Part shown: positions 56,708 through 64,000 of the stretch, one piece after another
Numbering within the stretch: position 1 is the stretch's first letter
Layout: every line of letters begins with the position of its first letter
DNA from: Polaribacter sp. BM10
Lineage (GTDB): Bacteria > Bacteroidota > Bacteroidia > Flavobacteriales > Flavobacteriaceae
Length of the DNA stretch: 64,000 nt
Assembly: GCF_002005425.1 (NCBI RefSeq)
Contig: NZ_CP019704.1
Coordinates: 2,190,001 to 2,254,000, forward strand
Reading direction: 5' to 3'
Notes under the pieces: model-generated
Database searches by the model: none
Told to the model about the DNA's origin: nothing
What the model saw: only the letters and a program-made list of their open reading frames with translations
Program-made: the position numbers and the translations under genes

Positions 56708-58978
56708 CTATTTTTTTAATTTGAATTTTGCTTCTAAATATTCATTTGAAGAAGTACCTATTTTAACAGTATAATCTCCAGCTTCTAATACTTTTTGCAT
56801 AGAAAGGCCTGTAAATTCTAACATTTTAGGTGTAATTTTAAAAGATATCGTTTTACTTTCGCCTGCAGCAAATTCAATCTTCTGAAATCCTTTTAATTCT
56901 TTATCTGGTCTTGTTACAGATCCAATTTCATCTTTAAGATACATTTGTATTACTTCCTTAGCTTTTACTTTGCTGTTGTTAGTTACTGTTACACTTGCAG
57001 TAATTTCTGTATCTGGTGTAATTTCTGAACTTGATAATTTAATATCTGAATATTCAAATTTCCCATAACTTAAACCATGTCCAAAAGGATAAATTGGTCC
57101 TTTTTCTAAGAATAAATATTCTTTTTTATAGTTGATTTCTTTCATACTATAATGATAAGGTAACTGACCTATTGATCTTGGAATAGTTACGGGAGATTTT
57201 CCTGAAGGAGAAACATCACCAAAAATAATTTTAGCAGTAGAATGATCTCCAAATTCACTTAAATCCCAAGTATCTAAAACAGCATCCGCTTCTTTTGCAA
57301 TTGTGTTTATAGATAATGTTCTTCTGTGTTTTAAAACGACAATTACCTTTTTACCTAAAGCTGTAATTTTTTCTACCAATTCATCTTGTGGCCCCACAGG
57401 ATCTATAGTTGCTCTGTCTCCTAAAGTACTATTGCTAAAATATGCTTCTTTCGCTGTAAATTTATCGCCTCCTAAAAACAACACAACCACATCAGATCGT
57501 TTTGCAATATTTACCAATTTAGCAATCGCTTTTGGATCTCTATCTAATAATTCTGGAGCACCACCTTTTTCGTTAGTTAAATTAAACCCTTTTTCTGCGG
57601 TGAATTTTACATTGCTATTTCCAACTGCAGACTCAAACATTTCTTTGGTATTCTCTTTTAATAAAGGACCTAAAAGAGCAACTTTTGTTGATTTATTTTT
57701 ATTTAAAGGCAACGTATTTTCTTCATTCTTTAGTAAAATGATAGATTCTAAATCCGACTCTTTTGCCAATTCTAAAGAAGATTCAGCACGAACTCCTTTT
57801 TTAGTTTCTTCTAAATCTATGTAAGGATTATCAAACAAACCTAAGATAAACTTTGTTCTTAAAACACGTTTAACAGATCGATCAATCAACTTCATTAATT
57901 CAGGATTTTTTTCTACCATTTTTGGTAAATAAGAATACGAATCTTCTGCATATAAATCGATATCTATACCTGCTTCTAGCCCCATTTGTGCAGCAGCTTC
58001 TGGAGATTCTGCAACACCCATAAAGTAAAATAAACGTGCAATATCATTAGAATCTGAAACTACATATCCTTCAAAACCCCAATCGTCTCTTAAAACTCCT
58101 GTTAATAATTCTTTATTTCCATGAGAAGCTACTCCGTTTAAATCTCCATGAGAAGCCATAATTCCTAATGTTTTTGCTTCTTTAACAGCAGCCTCGAAAG
58201 GTGGATAAATTTCATCTATTAAAGTTCTTTCAGATATTTCTATCGCTGCAAAGTTAGAACCTCCTAACACTTGGCCATAACCTGCAAAATGTTTTGCAAC
58301 AGCACCAATATGTGTTCCTGCTCCTAAACCTTTATAATCTCCTTGCACTCCTTTTACGGCACTTTTTACCATTTGTGTTACCAAATAAGTATCTTCTCCA
58401 AAAGCTTCACTCATTCTACCAAAACGAGGATCTCTAACAACATCTGCTTCTGGCGAATGGCACATGTGCATCCCTCTTAAACGTGCTTCTCTACCTACAA
58501 CATCCCATTGTCTTTGCACCAATTCTGGATTAAATGATGCTGCAGACGTCATTGGACGACCAAACAAAGTACAACCATCAGCATCTACACCATTATACGA
58601 TTCTGTAACAAATAAAGCAGGTATGCCCCATCTGTTGTTTTCAATAATATATTTCTGCAATTCGTTATTCATTTTTGCAGCGGCAACAGGGTCTATATGT
58701 TCTCCTGGATTTTTAATTCCTGCAATACCTAATTTAAGTTTCTTAATAACTCTTTTAGATAGTTTTAAATTTCCATTTTCGTCTGGTTTTGCACCAATAT
58801 TGGCATGAAAAATTCGCATTTGTGCTACTTTTTCTTCTGTAGACATTAGCGGTAGTAGTGCGTCAACTCTTTCATCTATTGATAAAGATTTATCTTTATA
58901 ATCTTTTTCTTTTGATGATGAATCTTCACATGCATAAAAGAGAACTGCGATTAAAGATAAAATTAGTAATTTCTTCAT
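56708..58978 (-). CDS. GH3 beta-glycosidase lipoprotein
   Basis: The 756-aa protein has a lipobox FYAC (C17). GH3 barrel with ALFVTESYNGVDADGCTLFG, GRMSEAFGEDTYLV, AVAKHFAGYG and nucleophile D309 in GYVVSDSND; alpha/beta sandwich with LGGDKFTAKEAYFSNSTLGDRA; fibronectin III-like C-terminus. It differs clearly from the GH3 at 53172, so the two are not recent duplicates. It is co-transcribed with GH105 (6 bp gap), which suggests that it works on the same unsaturated oligosaccharides, exposing or following the GH105 cut. Operator site 15 is upstream. Confidence 0.93.
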   Translation of the reverse strand: MKKLLILSLIAVLFYACEDSSSKEKDYKDKSLSIDERVDALLPLMSTEEKVAQMRIFHANIGAKPDENGNLKLSKRVIKKLKLGIAGIKNPGEHIDPVAAAKMNNELQKYIIENNRWGIPALFVTESYNGVDADGCTLFGRPMTSAASFNPELVQRQWDVVGREARLRGMHMCHSPEADVVRDPRFGRMSEAFGEDTYLVTQMVKSAVKGVQGDYKGLGAGTHIGAVAKHFAGYGQVLGGSNFAAIEISERTLIDEIYPPFEAAVKEAKTLGIMASHGDLNGVASHGNKELLTGVLRDDWGFEGYVVSDSNDIARLFYFMGVAESPEAAAQMGLEAGIDIDLYAEDSYSYLPKMVEKNPELMKLIDRSVKRVLRTKFILGLFDNPYIDLEETKKGVRAESSLELAKESDLESIILLKNEENTLPLNKNKSTKVALLGPLLKENTKEMFESAVGNSNVKFTAEKGFNLTNEKGGAPELLDRDPKAIAKLVNIAKRSDVVVLFLGGDKFTAKEAYFSNSTLGDRATIDPVGPQDELVEKITALGKKVIVVLKHRRTLSINTIAKEADAVLDTWDLSEFGDHSTAKIIFGDVSPSGKSPVTIPRSIGQLPYHYSMKEINYKKEYLFLEKGPIYPFGHGLSYGKFEYSDIKLSSSEITPDTEITASVTVTNNSKVKAKEVIQMYLKDEIGSVTRPDKELKGFQKIEFAAGESKTISFKITPKMLEFTGLSMQKVLEAGDYTVKIGTSSNEYLEAKFKLKK

Positions 58979-59071
58979 GTATTGTTTTATTTTGAAATTG
59001 AATTGATTCGTATTTAATTTTTATTAATCCTTCTAAAGAAAAATAAAAATAATTTTTATACTAAAAAAAGG

Positions 59072-59089
59072 TATCCTGTACTATAATGG
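59072..59089 (-). promoter_or_regulatory. Direct-repeat operator, site 15 (upstream of GH3-GH105)
   Basis: In gene direction CCATTATAGTACAGGATA, 94 bp before the start at 58978, the longest distance of the set. The gap 58979-59150 holds nothing else that I can identify. Confidence 0.65.
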
Positions 59090-59150
59090 TATTTAAAGTA
59101 CAAGAAACCTTAACTTTTTCTTTCCAAAAAATTATAATATAATAGATTCG

Positions 59151-62099
59151 TTATTTTTTTACTTTTTTTCCAATTACAAAATACATTCTTGTATTTTCAG
59201 GAACATCACCATCACTATTACCTGCCATAATTATACTTTCTCCTTTTTTTGCTATTCTTTTAAAAAGTGACATTTTAACACCTCCTAAATTAACATCATC
59301 TCCTGTATCTTTATAATCTTTGGTTAAAAATACGGGTCTTACTACACGATCATCATGACCAACATAAATAATCATGTCTTTACCTGCAATAAATTGTAAT
59401 TGATCTCTTGCCCAATATTTACCATCAGAATTCGGAACTCTAATGTATTCTGAACCTACCAAATATTTAGGAATAACCGTATAATTATGTTCCATATCTG
59501 TATAGGCTTTTTTACCCCAATGTACATTTTTTCTGAGTGCTGCTTTTCCATTTCCTGTGTAACTAAACTTAGTAAATAAATCGCTTTTGTTAACTCTTGC
59601 AGGGTTGTAAGGTTCAGTTTTTGGTGTGTAAATTGGTAAAGGTTCTTCAAAATTAGCATCAACTTTAAATTCTTGAGGTAATAATTTTGACAATCCGTTA
59701 TCAATTGCTACAGGTTTAGATGTAATAGTTATCGTATCTGATTTTAAACCTTCTGCACTAGCGGTAATGGTTACATCACCTGCATGCAACATAGCACGAA
59801 TTGCAACACGATTGATACCAGCTTCTGCATCTAAAAACAAATTGTTTGTGGTGTTTGCTTTTCCACTATTATAACCACCTCTCCAAATTCCAGGACCAGA
59901 AATGGTAAAGTCTACTTTGTTTCTTCCTAAAGGATTTCTATTTCCGTCTTTATCAACAATTTCAAAATCAACCAAAGCAATATCAGCACCATTAGCAAGC
60001 CATCCTTTTGGTCCAACTGTTGATGTTAATTTTATAGCAACTGGTTCGCCAGCAGTTTTTTTAGTTTGAGAAACTAATAATTTATCATTTAAATAGCCTT
60101 CTACTTTAATTTCTCCTTCTAGGAATTCAACATTAGGGAATTTATACAAATACCCATTATCAGCTTTGTCATCTATTGCTATTAATTTATTGTTGATGTA
60201 TAATTTTACTTTTGTACAGTTAGAAACTACATACATTGTTTTTTTTGTACCTGCTTCGTAATTCCAATGACCAACTACATGAATTTGAGGTTCTGGTCTC
60301 CACATTGCTTTTGTGGTGTAAAAAGCTTCCTTTTTTAATCTTACAGCATCTACCTCGCCACTTGCTCTGGTAACTTCTGTTGGATTTCTACCACCATGAG
60401 TACCATCTGAAAACACCCAATTAGCACCTCCACTGTGATACGATTTCTTTCCCATTTTATCCCACCAATCTTCTACTTGACGAATCGCAAAAATTTCTGA
60501 ACCAATTTTATAAACGTTTCTTGAGATGTTAGGATGGGTCCAAAAATTGTCATCAGGAGTAAATTTATCCCAAACACGTCTTGCACCTTCATCTCTTAAA
60601 TATTCACTTTCAATTAAAGGTAAATGGGCATATTCTCTTTGCCAACCTTCTGTACCAATTTCAATAGAAATATATGGTTCTGAATCTTCTTTTACATCTG
60701 CTCTTCTATTTCCCATTAAACGTTTTCCTTGAGGATCATAGGTATTAATAATCTTTAAAATTTCTTTATAGTGTGCTTCGGTTTCTGCCCAGTTACCACC
60801 TTCCCAAATAAATATGGATGGGTGATTTCTATAATACACAATCATATCTCTAAAAGCAGCAATTCTAATATCCCAAGTTTCTCCTTCGTCTTGAGATTCT
60901 CCACTAACACCTGGCATTAAAGTTACAAAACCATATTTGTCTCCCATTGCAATTTCTGCCGGTGAACCAGCACAATGCCCCCAACGTATAAAATTACCTC
61001 CTGCTTCATCCATTAAACGATAGGTAAATTCTTTTAACCAATCTGGTTGTGCAGCTCCTAAACCAGCCCAACCAGCAGTAGGTTTTTGTCCCCAACCATG
61101 TAGTTTAGCATACTCTCCATTATTATGAAAACCTGTGTCTTTATCAAACTTAAAAGTTCTAATTCCTAAAGGTGTTGTGTAAGAGTCTAATTCTATTTCA
61201 CCTTCTTTTAATGTAGTAACTACTTTATACATGTATGGTTTACGAGTGTACCATAAATTTGGATTTTTTACTTTATTTTTTGTAGAAAAGGTTGCTTTTT
61301 CTCCTGCTTTTAAAACGGCTGTTTTTCTTTCGCAACTTACTTCTTTACCATTAGCATCAATTATTTTGGCTTCAAAAGTAATTTTTTTCTCTTCTGTTGA
61401 TTCGTTAACAGTCTCTGCAGAAATATGAACGTCTGCTTTCTTTTTTGATATGTTTTCTGCATGAACATAGGTTCCAACAGTTTTTAAATTGTCGTACAAA
61501 GGCAAAGTAATATGAACAGGATTCATAACATGTAAAAAAACATTTCTATAAATTCCACCATGGTTTGGGTGCCAATGCTCATGATGCCAAACTAGAGGGA
61601 AGTTTTCTCTAAAATGTTCTCCTCTATCGTTGTTTACTTTTACTGCGATAATATTTTCTTGACCATCGAACTTTAAATGTTTAGAAATATCATATCCAAA
61701 AGGAATAAAACCTGTTTTATTGGTTCCTAAATAAGTACCATTGATGTACACATCTGCAATTTGACGAACCGACTCAAATTCGATATAAATCTTTTTACCT
61801 GCGTCTGACTTTGGCAGTTTAAAATGTTTTCTATACCAAACTGTTCCTCTAAACTGATTTTTTTCTCCAATATGTTTTCCAATACTTAAATCGTCAAACG
61901 TATCTGTATCGTTAAACGTATGTGGCGTACTTATAGTAGACCAATTTGAATCATCATAATTGACCAGATGTGCGTCTGTTGGATTTGCTTTGGTAAATTT
62001 CCATTCTGGATTAAAATTGTATTTTACCCTACTTTGCTGTGCATGCATTTGAAACACAATGCTTAAAAATGCAATTACGAATAGCGTTTTTTTGCTCAT
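59151..62099 (-). CDS. GH2-like protein with altered acid/base motif
   Basis: The protein is 982 aa from the ATG at 62099, one base after the stop of the upstream gene (the frame extends to 62144). Signal peptide ends QMHAQ. GH2 domains are present: jelly roll (TISTPHTFNDTD, GTVWYRKHF, GGIYRNVFL), Ig-like domain, barrel, DUF4982-like and Ig-like C-terminal parts and an extra domain. In the barrel the usual WxxGNE is WEGGNW (432-437), so the acid/base position is Trp; the nucleophile-like E499 in IESEYLRDEG is kept, and GxNRHxD is HGWGQKPTAG. The enzyme therefore has an unusual mechanism or substrate, or is a binding protein. It is co-transcribed with the preceding lipoprotein gene under site 16. 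Confidence 0.85.
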   Translation of the reverse strand: MSKKTLFVIAFLSIVFQMHAQQSRVKYNFNPEWKFTKANPTDAHLVNYDDSNWSTISTPHTFNDTDTFDDLSIGKHIGEKNQFRGTVWYRKHFKLPKSDAGKKIYIEFESVRQIADVYINGTYLGTNKTGFIPFGYDISKHLKFDGQENIIAVKVNNDRGEHFRENFPLVWHHEHWHPNHGGIYRNVFLHVMNPVHITLPLYDNLKTVGTYVHAENISKKKADVHISAETVNESTEEKKITFEAKIIDANGKEVSCERKTAVLKAGEKATFSTKNKVKNPNLWYTRKPYMYKVVTTLKEGEIELDSYTTPLGIRTFKFDKDTGFHNNGEYAKLHGWGQKPTAGWAGLGAAQPDWLKEFTYRLMDEAGGNFIRWGHCAGSPAEIAMGDKYGFVTLMPGVSGESQDEGETWDIRIAAFRDMIVYYRNHPSIFIWEGGNWAETEAHYKEILKIINTYDPQGKRLMGNRRADVKEDSEPYISIEIGTEGWQREYAHLPLIESEYLRDEGARRVWDKFTPDDNFWTHPNISRNVYKIGSEIFAIRQVEDWWDKMGKKSYHSGGANWVFSDGTHGGRNPTEVTRASGEVDAVRLKKEAFYTTKAMWRPEPQIHVVGHWNYEAGTKKTMYVVSNCTKVKLYINNKLIAIDDKADNGYLYKFPNVEFLEGEIKVEGYLNDKLLVSQTKKTAGEPVAIKLTSTVGPKGWLANGADIALVDFEIVDKDGNRNPLGRNKVDFTISGPGIWRGGYNSGKANTTNNLFLDAEAGINRVAIRAMLHAGDVTITASAEGLKSDTITITSKPVAIDNGLSKLLPQEFKVDANFEEPLPIYTPKTEPYNPARVNKSDLFTKFSYTGNGKAALRKNVHWGKKAYTDMEHNYTVIPKYLVGSEYIRVPNSDGKYWARDQLQFIAGKDMIIYVGHDDRVVRPVFLTKDYKDTGDDVNLGGVKMSLFKRIAKKGESIIMAGNSDGDVPENTRMYFVIGKKVKK

Positions 62100-62100
62100 T

Positions 62101-62763
62101 TTACTGTTTAATTTTAAATAATTGTTTTGCTTTTTTAGAATCAATTTTGTCTATATCATACAAAACGATATAATCTATACTAAAACGTTTTGACCTACCT
62201 GATAGTGTTAGTGTATACTTTTCTTCTTTTTTAAGTTGATAGATGAAATTGTTATAAACATGTCTATCCTTTTCTGCAGTTGAAGCCCAATGCCACTCTA
62301 ACTCTGCAGTTTCATCATTACCGTCTTGTAAAATTTTGATGTCTTTTTCTAAGGCTTCTTTTGATAATTTACTTGCTGATTCAAAATCTCCAGAAAGTCT
62401 TACATAAGCATCATTACACCAATCACTTTTTACACCTTCTAATCTTTTGCTAGACATTAGCATTAATTGAAAATCTCCTGTTTTAGGTGCAGTAAACTGA
62501 TAAATTAAAGGAGAATTGGGTTTTCCGGTAATGGGTTTATTTCCCATAAATTCTAAATAAGCATCTCCAGAAGCTCTTTCTATATAATTTTGGTCACCTT
62601 TTTGAACCAATTGCCATTTTTGTAAATCTGATACTGTTTTTTCTGCCTCGATAAAAACATAGTCTTTGGTATTAATATTATTTTTTAAGAATTGATTGGT
62701 TTTACATCCTAAAAATGTAAAAATTGTCAATAAAAATATTGTGATTAGTTTATTTATTTTCAT
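62101..62763 (-). CDS. Lipoprotein with carbohydrate-binding-like module
   Basis: The 220-aa protein has a lipobox FLGC (C20) and a single jelly-roll-like domain: VFIEAEKTVSDL, PLIYQFTAPKTGDFQLMLMS, WCNDAYVRLSG and FSIDYIVLYDI. The order and the NDA(W/Y)(V/L)(R/K)(L/I) block match the module of the T9SS protein at 27324-28268. No catalytic residues are suggested. It precedes the divergent GH2 by one base, so the two are translationally linked and probably partners on the same substrate. Operator site 16 lies 49 bp upstream. Confidence 0.7.
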   Translation of the reverse strand: MKINKLITIFLLTIFTFLGCKTNQFLKNNINTKDYVFIEAEKTVSDLQKWQLVQKGDQNYIERASGDAYLEFMGNKPITGKPNSPLIYQFTAPKTGDFQLMLMSSKRLEGVKSDWCNDAYVRLSGDFESASKLSKEALEKDIKILQDGNDETAELEWHWASTAEKDRHVYNNFIYQLKKEEKYTLTLSGRSKRFSIDYIVLYDIDKIDSKKAKQLFKIKQ

Positions 62764-62811
62764 CTATTACTACTTATCAAAAGTAAATTTAGAAATTGTA
62801 AAACAAAACTT

Positions 62812-62829
62812 TATCCTGTTGTGTTTGGC
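62812..62829 (-). promoter_or_regulatory. Direct-repeat operator, site 16 (upstream of lipoprotein-GH2)
   Basis: In gene direction GCCAAACACAACAGGATA, 49 bp before the start at 62763. The proximal half is exact and the distal half poor. Confidence 0.6.
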
Positions 62830-62835
62830 CCAAAA

Positions 62836-62869
62836 AAAAACACCAACTTTAAAATTAGTTGGTGTTTTT
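62836..62869 (-). terminator. Intrinsic terminator after the 59-aa gene
   Basis: Arms AAAAACACCAACT (62836-62848) and its exact complement (62857-62869), 8-nt loop, with an A-run continuing on the outer side that gives a U-tract on the minus strand. It lies 20 bp past the small gene's stop and directly before site 16. Confidence 0.85.
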
Positions 62870-62888
62870 ATTTGAATTAGTTTTAACA

Positions 62889-63068
62889 TTAAAATCCTAC
62901 TCCAGGTGCTTCTGGGCTTTGAGCTTGAGATTTTTGAGGATTTAATATCATGTAGGTTCCTAAAGCAGTTAATGCTGCATATTTACCATAATTACCTATT
63001 TTTTTTATAGCTTCTTTACGTGTAATGTCTTGCTCTTTATTTTGGGTGTTTTTTATGTTTTTATTCAT
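62889..63068 (-). CDS. Small secreted or anchored peptide, 59 aa, unknown function
   Basis: A 180-bp frame from ATG at 63068 to TAA at 62889 encodes 59 residues. It has a charged N-terminus (TRKEAIKKIG), a moderately hydrophobic stretch (KYAALTALGTYMIL) and then NPQKSQAQSPEAPGVGF. The TRKE-KK start resembles a degenerate twin-arginine signal, and SQAQ could be a cleavage site. I have no function for it. It sits 33 bp behind a T9SS substrate gene on the same strand and is followed by a terminator, so it looks like a real second cistron. I judge it coding from its frame, position and sensible codons. Confidence 0.6.
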   Translation of the reverse strand: MNKNIKNTQNKEQDITRKEAIKKIGNYGKYAALTALGTYMILNPQKSQAQSPEAPGVGF

Positions 63069-63101
63069 GATATTTTGTTTTTGACGTTAATTAATAATCG
63101 A

Positions 63102-64000
63102 TTATTCTAAAACTATCTTCTTGTTCAGTTTTCCAATTTCAGTTTCTAATTGAACAACATAAACACCTTTAGACAATTTTGGTAAAGAAATTTCTTTAAC
63201 ACCATTAGCAATAAAAGAGTGACTTAGCACTTGTTTCCCTAAAACATTGTATAATTTTAAATTAGTTTTTCCTTGAGATAAACCAATAATTTTTAAAGTT
63301 GTATTACTAGATTTATATAAACTAATGCTATTTAATAATTCTGACTCTATACTTAAAACATTTTTCGCAGAAGTATGTATGTAAAAACGTCCGTCTGTAA
63401 TCTTTTCTGTTACTGTAGTAGTATATTTAGCATCCGCTTCATCTAATCTTGTAAACGTATTTTTTAATTTATCTTCTAAAAACACTTTGTAACCAGTTGG
63501 CACATTTAAAGTTTCTGCAGTAAAAGAAATTTCTGAATTTACTGCTGCAGAAATTCCTACAGGTACAATCATATCTTCTAAATTATTATTAGGTAAAGAT
63601 TGTATTGCTAATTTTTTACTGGTGTTATCATCTAAAAGATGTGTATAAATCTCTAAAGTAGAAGAATAACCACCAAATGTTGAGCTATCAAAACCATTAT
63701 CAAAAGAAGTGGTTGTGTTCTCTAAATAATTAACTAAAGTGCTTGTAGTTCTTCCTTCATTTTCTATAGATAAGTCGATAGAAAAATTGCTGTTAGAAGA
63801 TTTTAAAAATGTATCACTATTAGATGTGTGTGTCTGCATTGCCTCTGTGAAACTAAAAGACGTAGATGCTGCATTAGTTTTAACAAAGAAACCTTGAAGA
63901 GGACTAATATGATATGCGCCACTAGACTGATTCTTTGTAATCCATGTTTCATTATCAGAATCCCAAAACCATAAGGTAGGTTCTGTTAATTTATCAGCAT
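63102..64000 (-). CDS. C-terminal part of a large T9SS-secreted protein, cut by window edge
   Basis: The frame stays open from the stop at 63102 to the end of the window (about 299 codons), passing the internal Met at 63839, so the start lies outside. The visible part includes LTEPTLWFWDSDNETWITKN, SPLQGFFVKTN and a beta-rich region, followed by a type A T9SS sorting domain (last 80 residues, SIGLSQGKTNLKLYNVLGKQV-like and KGVYVVQLETEIGKLNKKIVLE). The catalytic or binding part is not visible, and the function cannot be told. It is followed by the 59-aa gene. Confidence 0.75.
   Translation of the reverse strand, partial: ADKLTEPTLWFWDSDNETWITKNQSSGAYHISPLQGFFVKTNAASTSFSFTEAMQTHTSNSDTFLKSSNSNFSIDLSIENEGRTTSTLVNYLENTTTSFDNGFDSSTFGGYSSTLEIYTHLLDDNTSKKLAIQSLPNNNLEDMIVPVGISAAVNSEISFTAETLNVPTGYKVFLEDKLKNTFTRLDEADAKYTTTVTEKITDGRFYIHTSAKNVLSIESELLNSISLYKSSNTTLKIIGLSQGKTNLKLYNVLGKQVLSHSFIANGVKEISLPKLSKGVYVVQLETEIGKLNKKIVLE

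Noticed and set aside
57303..57824. 173-aa open frame on the plus strand inside the GH3 gene at 56708-58978
   Set aside because: It is antisense to a complete GH3 coding sequence, with no signal, domain or operator of its own.
1..64000. tRNA, rRNA, CRISPR arrays, insertion sequences, integrase genes and phage genes
   Set aside because: I looked for cloverleaf-like and repeat-spacer patterns and for transposase motifs on both strands and saw none.

Overview
The window is low-GC DNA from a marine member of the Bacteroidota, almost certainly Flavobacteriaceae. The evidence is five proteins ending in type IX secretion (Por) sorting domains, Bacteroidota-style lipobox lipoproteins, a hybrid two-component system (HTCS) regulator and CxPxR sulfatases. 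I cannot name the species. Nearly every gene belongs to one large polysaccharide utilisation locus (PUL). Its content points to ulvan, the rhamnose-3-sulfate / uronic acid / xylose polymer of green algae: a PL28-type ulvan lyase, a heparinase II/III-type lyase, four GH78 alpha-L-rhamnosidases, a GH105 unsaturated uronyl hydrolase, two GH3, three GH2, a GH5, a GH39-like enzyme, six sulfatases, a rhamnose transporter (RhaT), rhamnose mutarotase (RhaM) and a complete xylose entry module (XylB, XylA, XylE-like). No SusC/SusD pair is visible, so the PUL extends beyond the window.

Layout. 1-6.7 kb: a GH2 cut by the window edge, the HTCS sensor-regulator, and a GntR/LacI-type repressor. 6.8-18.3 kb: a GH78-sulfatase-sulfatase operon, rhaM behind a terminator-like palindrome, a secreted CBM-like protein, and a GH5-GH2 operon. 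18.5-22.9 kb, plus strand: xylB-xylA-xylE, with a flavobacterial intergenic repeat between xylB and xylA. 23-28.3 kb: two sulfatases, a secreted protein of unknown function and a secreted CBM-like protein. 28.3-34.9 kb: GH78, a GH39-like enzyme and rhaT. 35-48.2 kb: a probable seven-gene operon (Tat-exported unknown protein, two GH78, Tat-exported enolase-superfamily protein, two sulfatases and a FucI/AraA-like isomerase). 48.4-62.8 kb: PL28 lyase, heparinase-like lyase, two GH3, GH105, a divergent GH2 and a lipoprotein. 62.9-64 kb: a 59-aa secreted peptide gene and the C-terminal end of a T9SS substrate.

The most notable structure is regulatory. An 18-bp element, in gene direction close to TCAGGAYAnnACAGGATA (two direct repeats of nCAGGATA spaced exactly 10 bp), occurs 16 times. 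It always points toward the downstream gene and always sits 47-94 bp (usually 47-60) before a start codon. It precedes practically every operon head, including the divergent xyl operon and genes of unknown function, but not the HTCS or GntR genes. I infer that it is the operator of the HTCS AraC-type domain, which makes the window one regulon and brings its unknown genes into the same pathway.

Proposed flow: secreted lyases cut the polymer; periplasmic or surface sulfatases, GH78, GH2, GH3, GH5, GH39-like and GH105 enzymes trim the oligomers; RhaT and the MFS porter import rhamnose and xylose; RhaM, XylA and XylB start their catabolism. No rhamnose isomerase (RhaA), rhamnulokinase or aldolase is present here.
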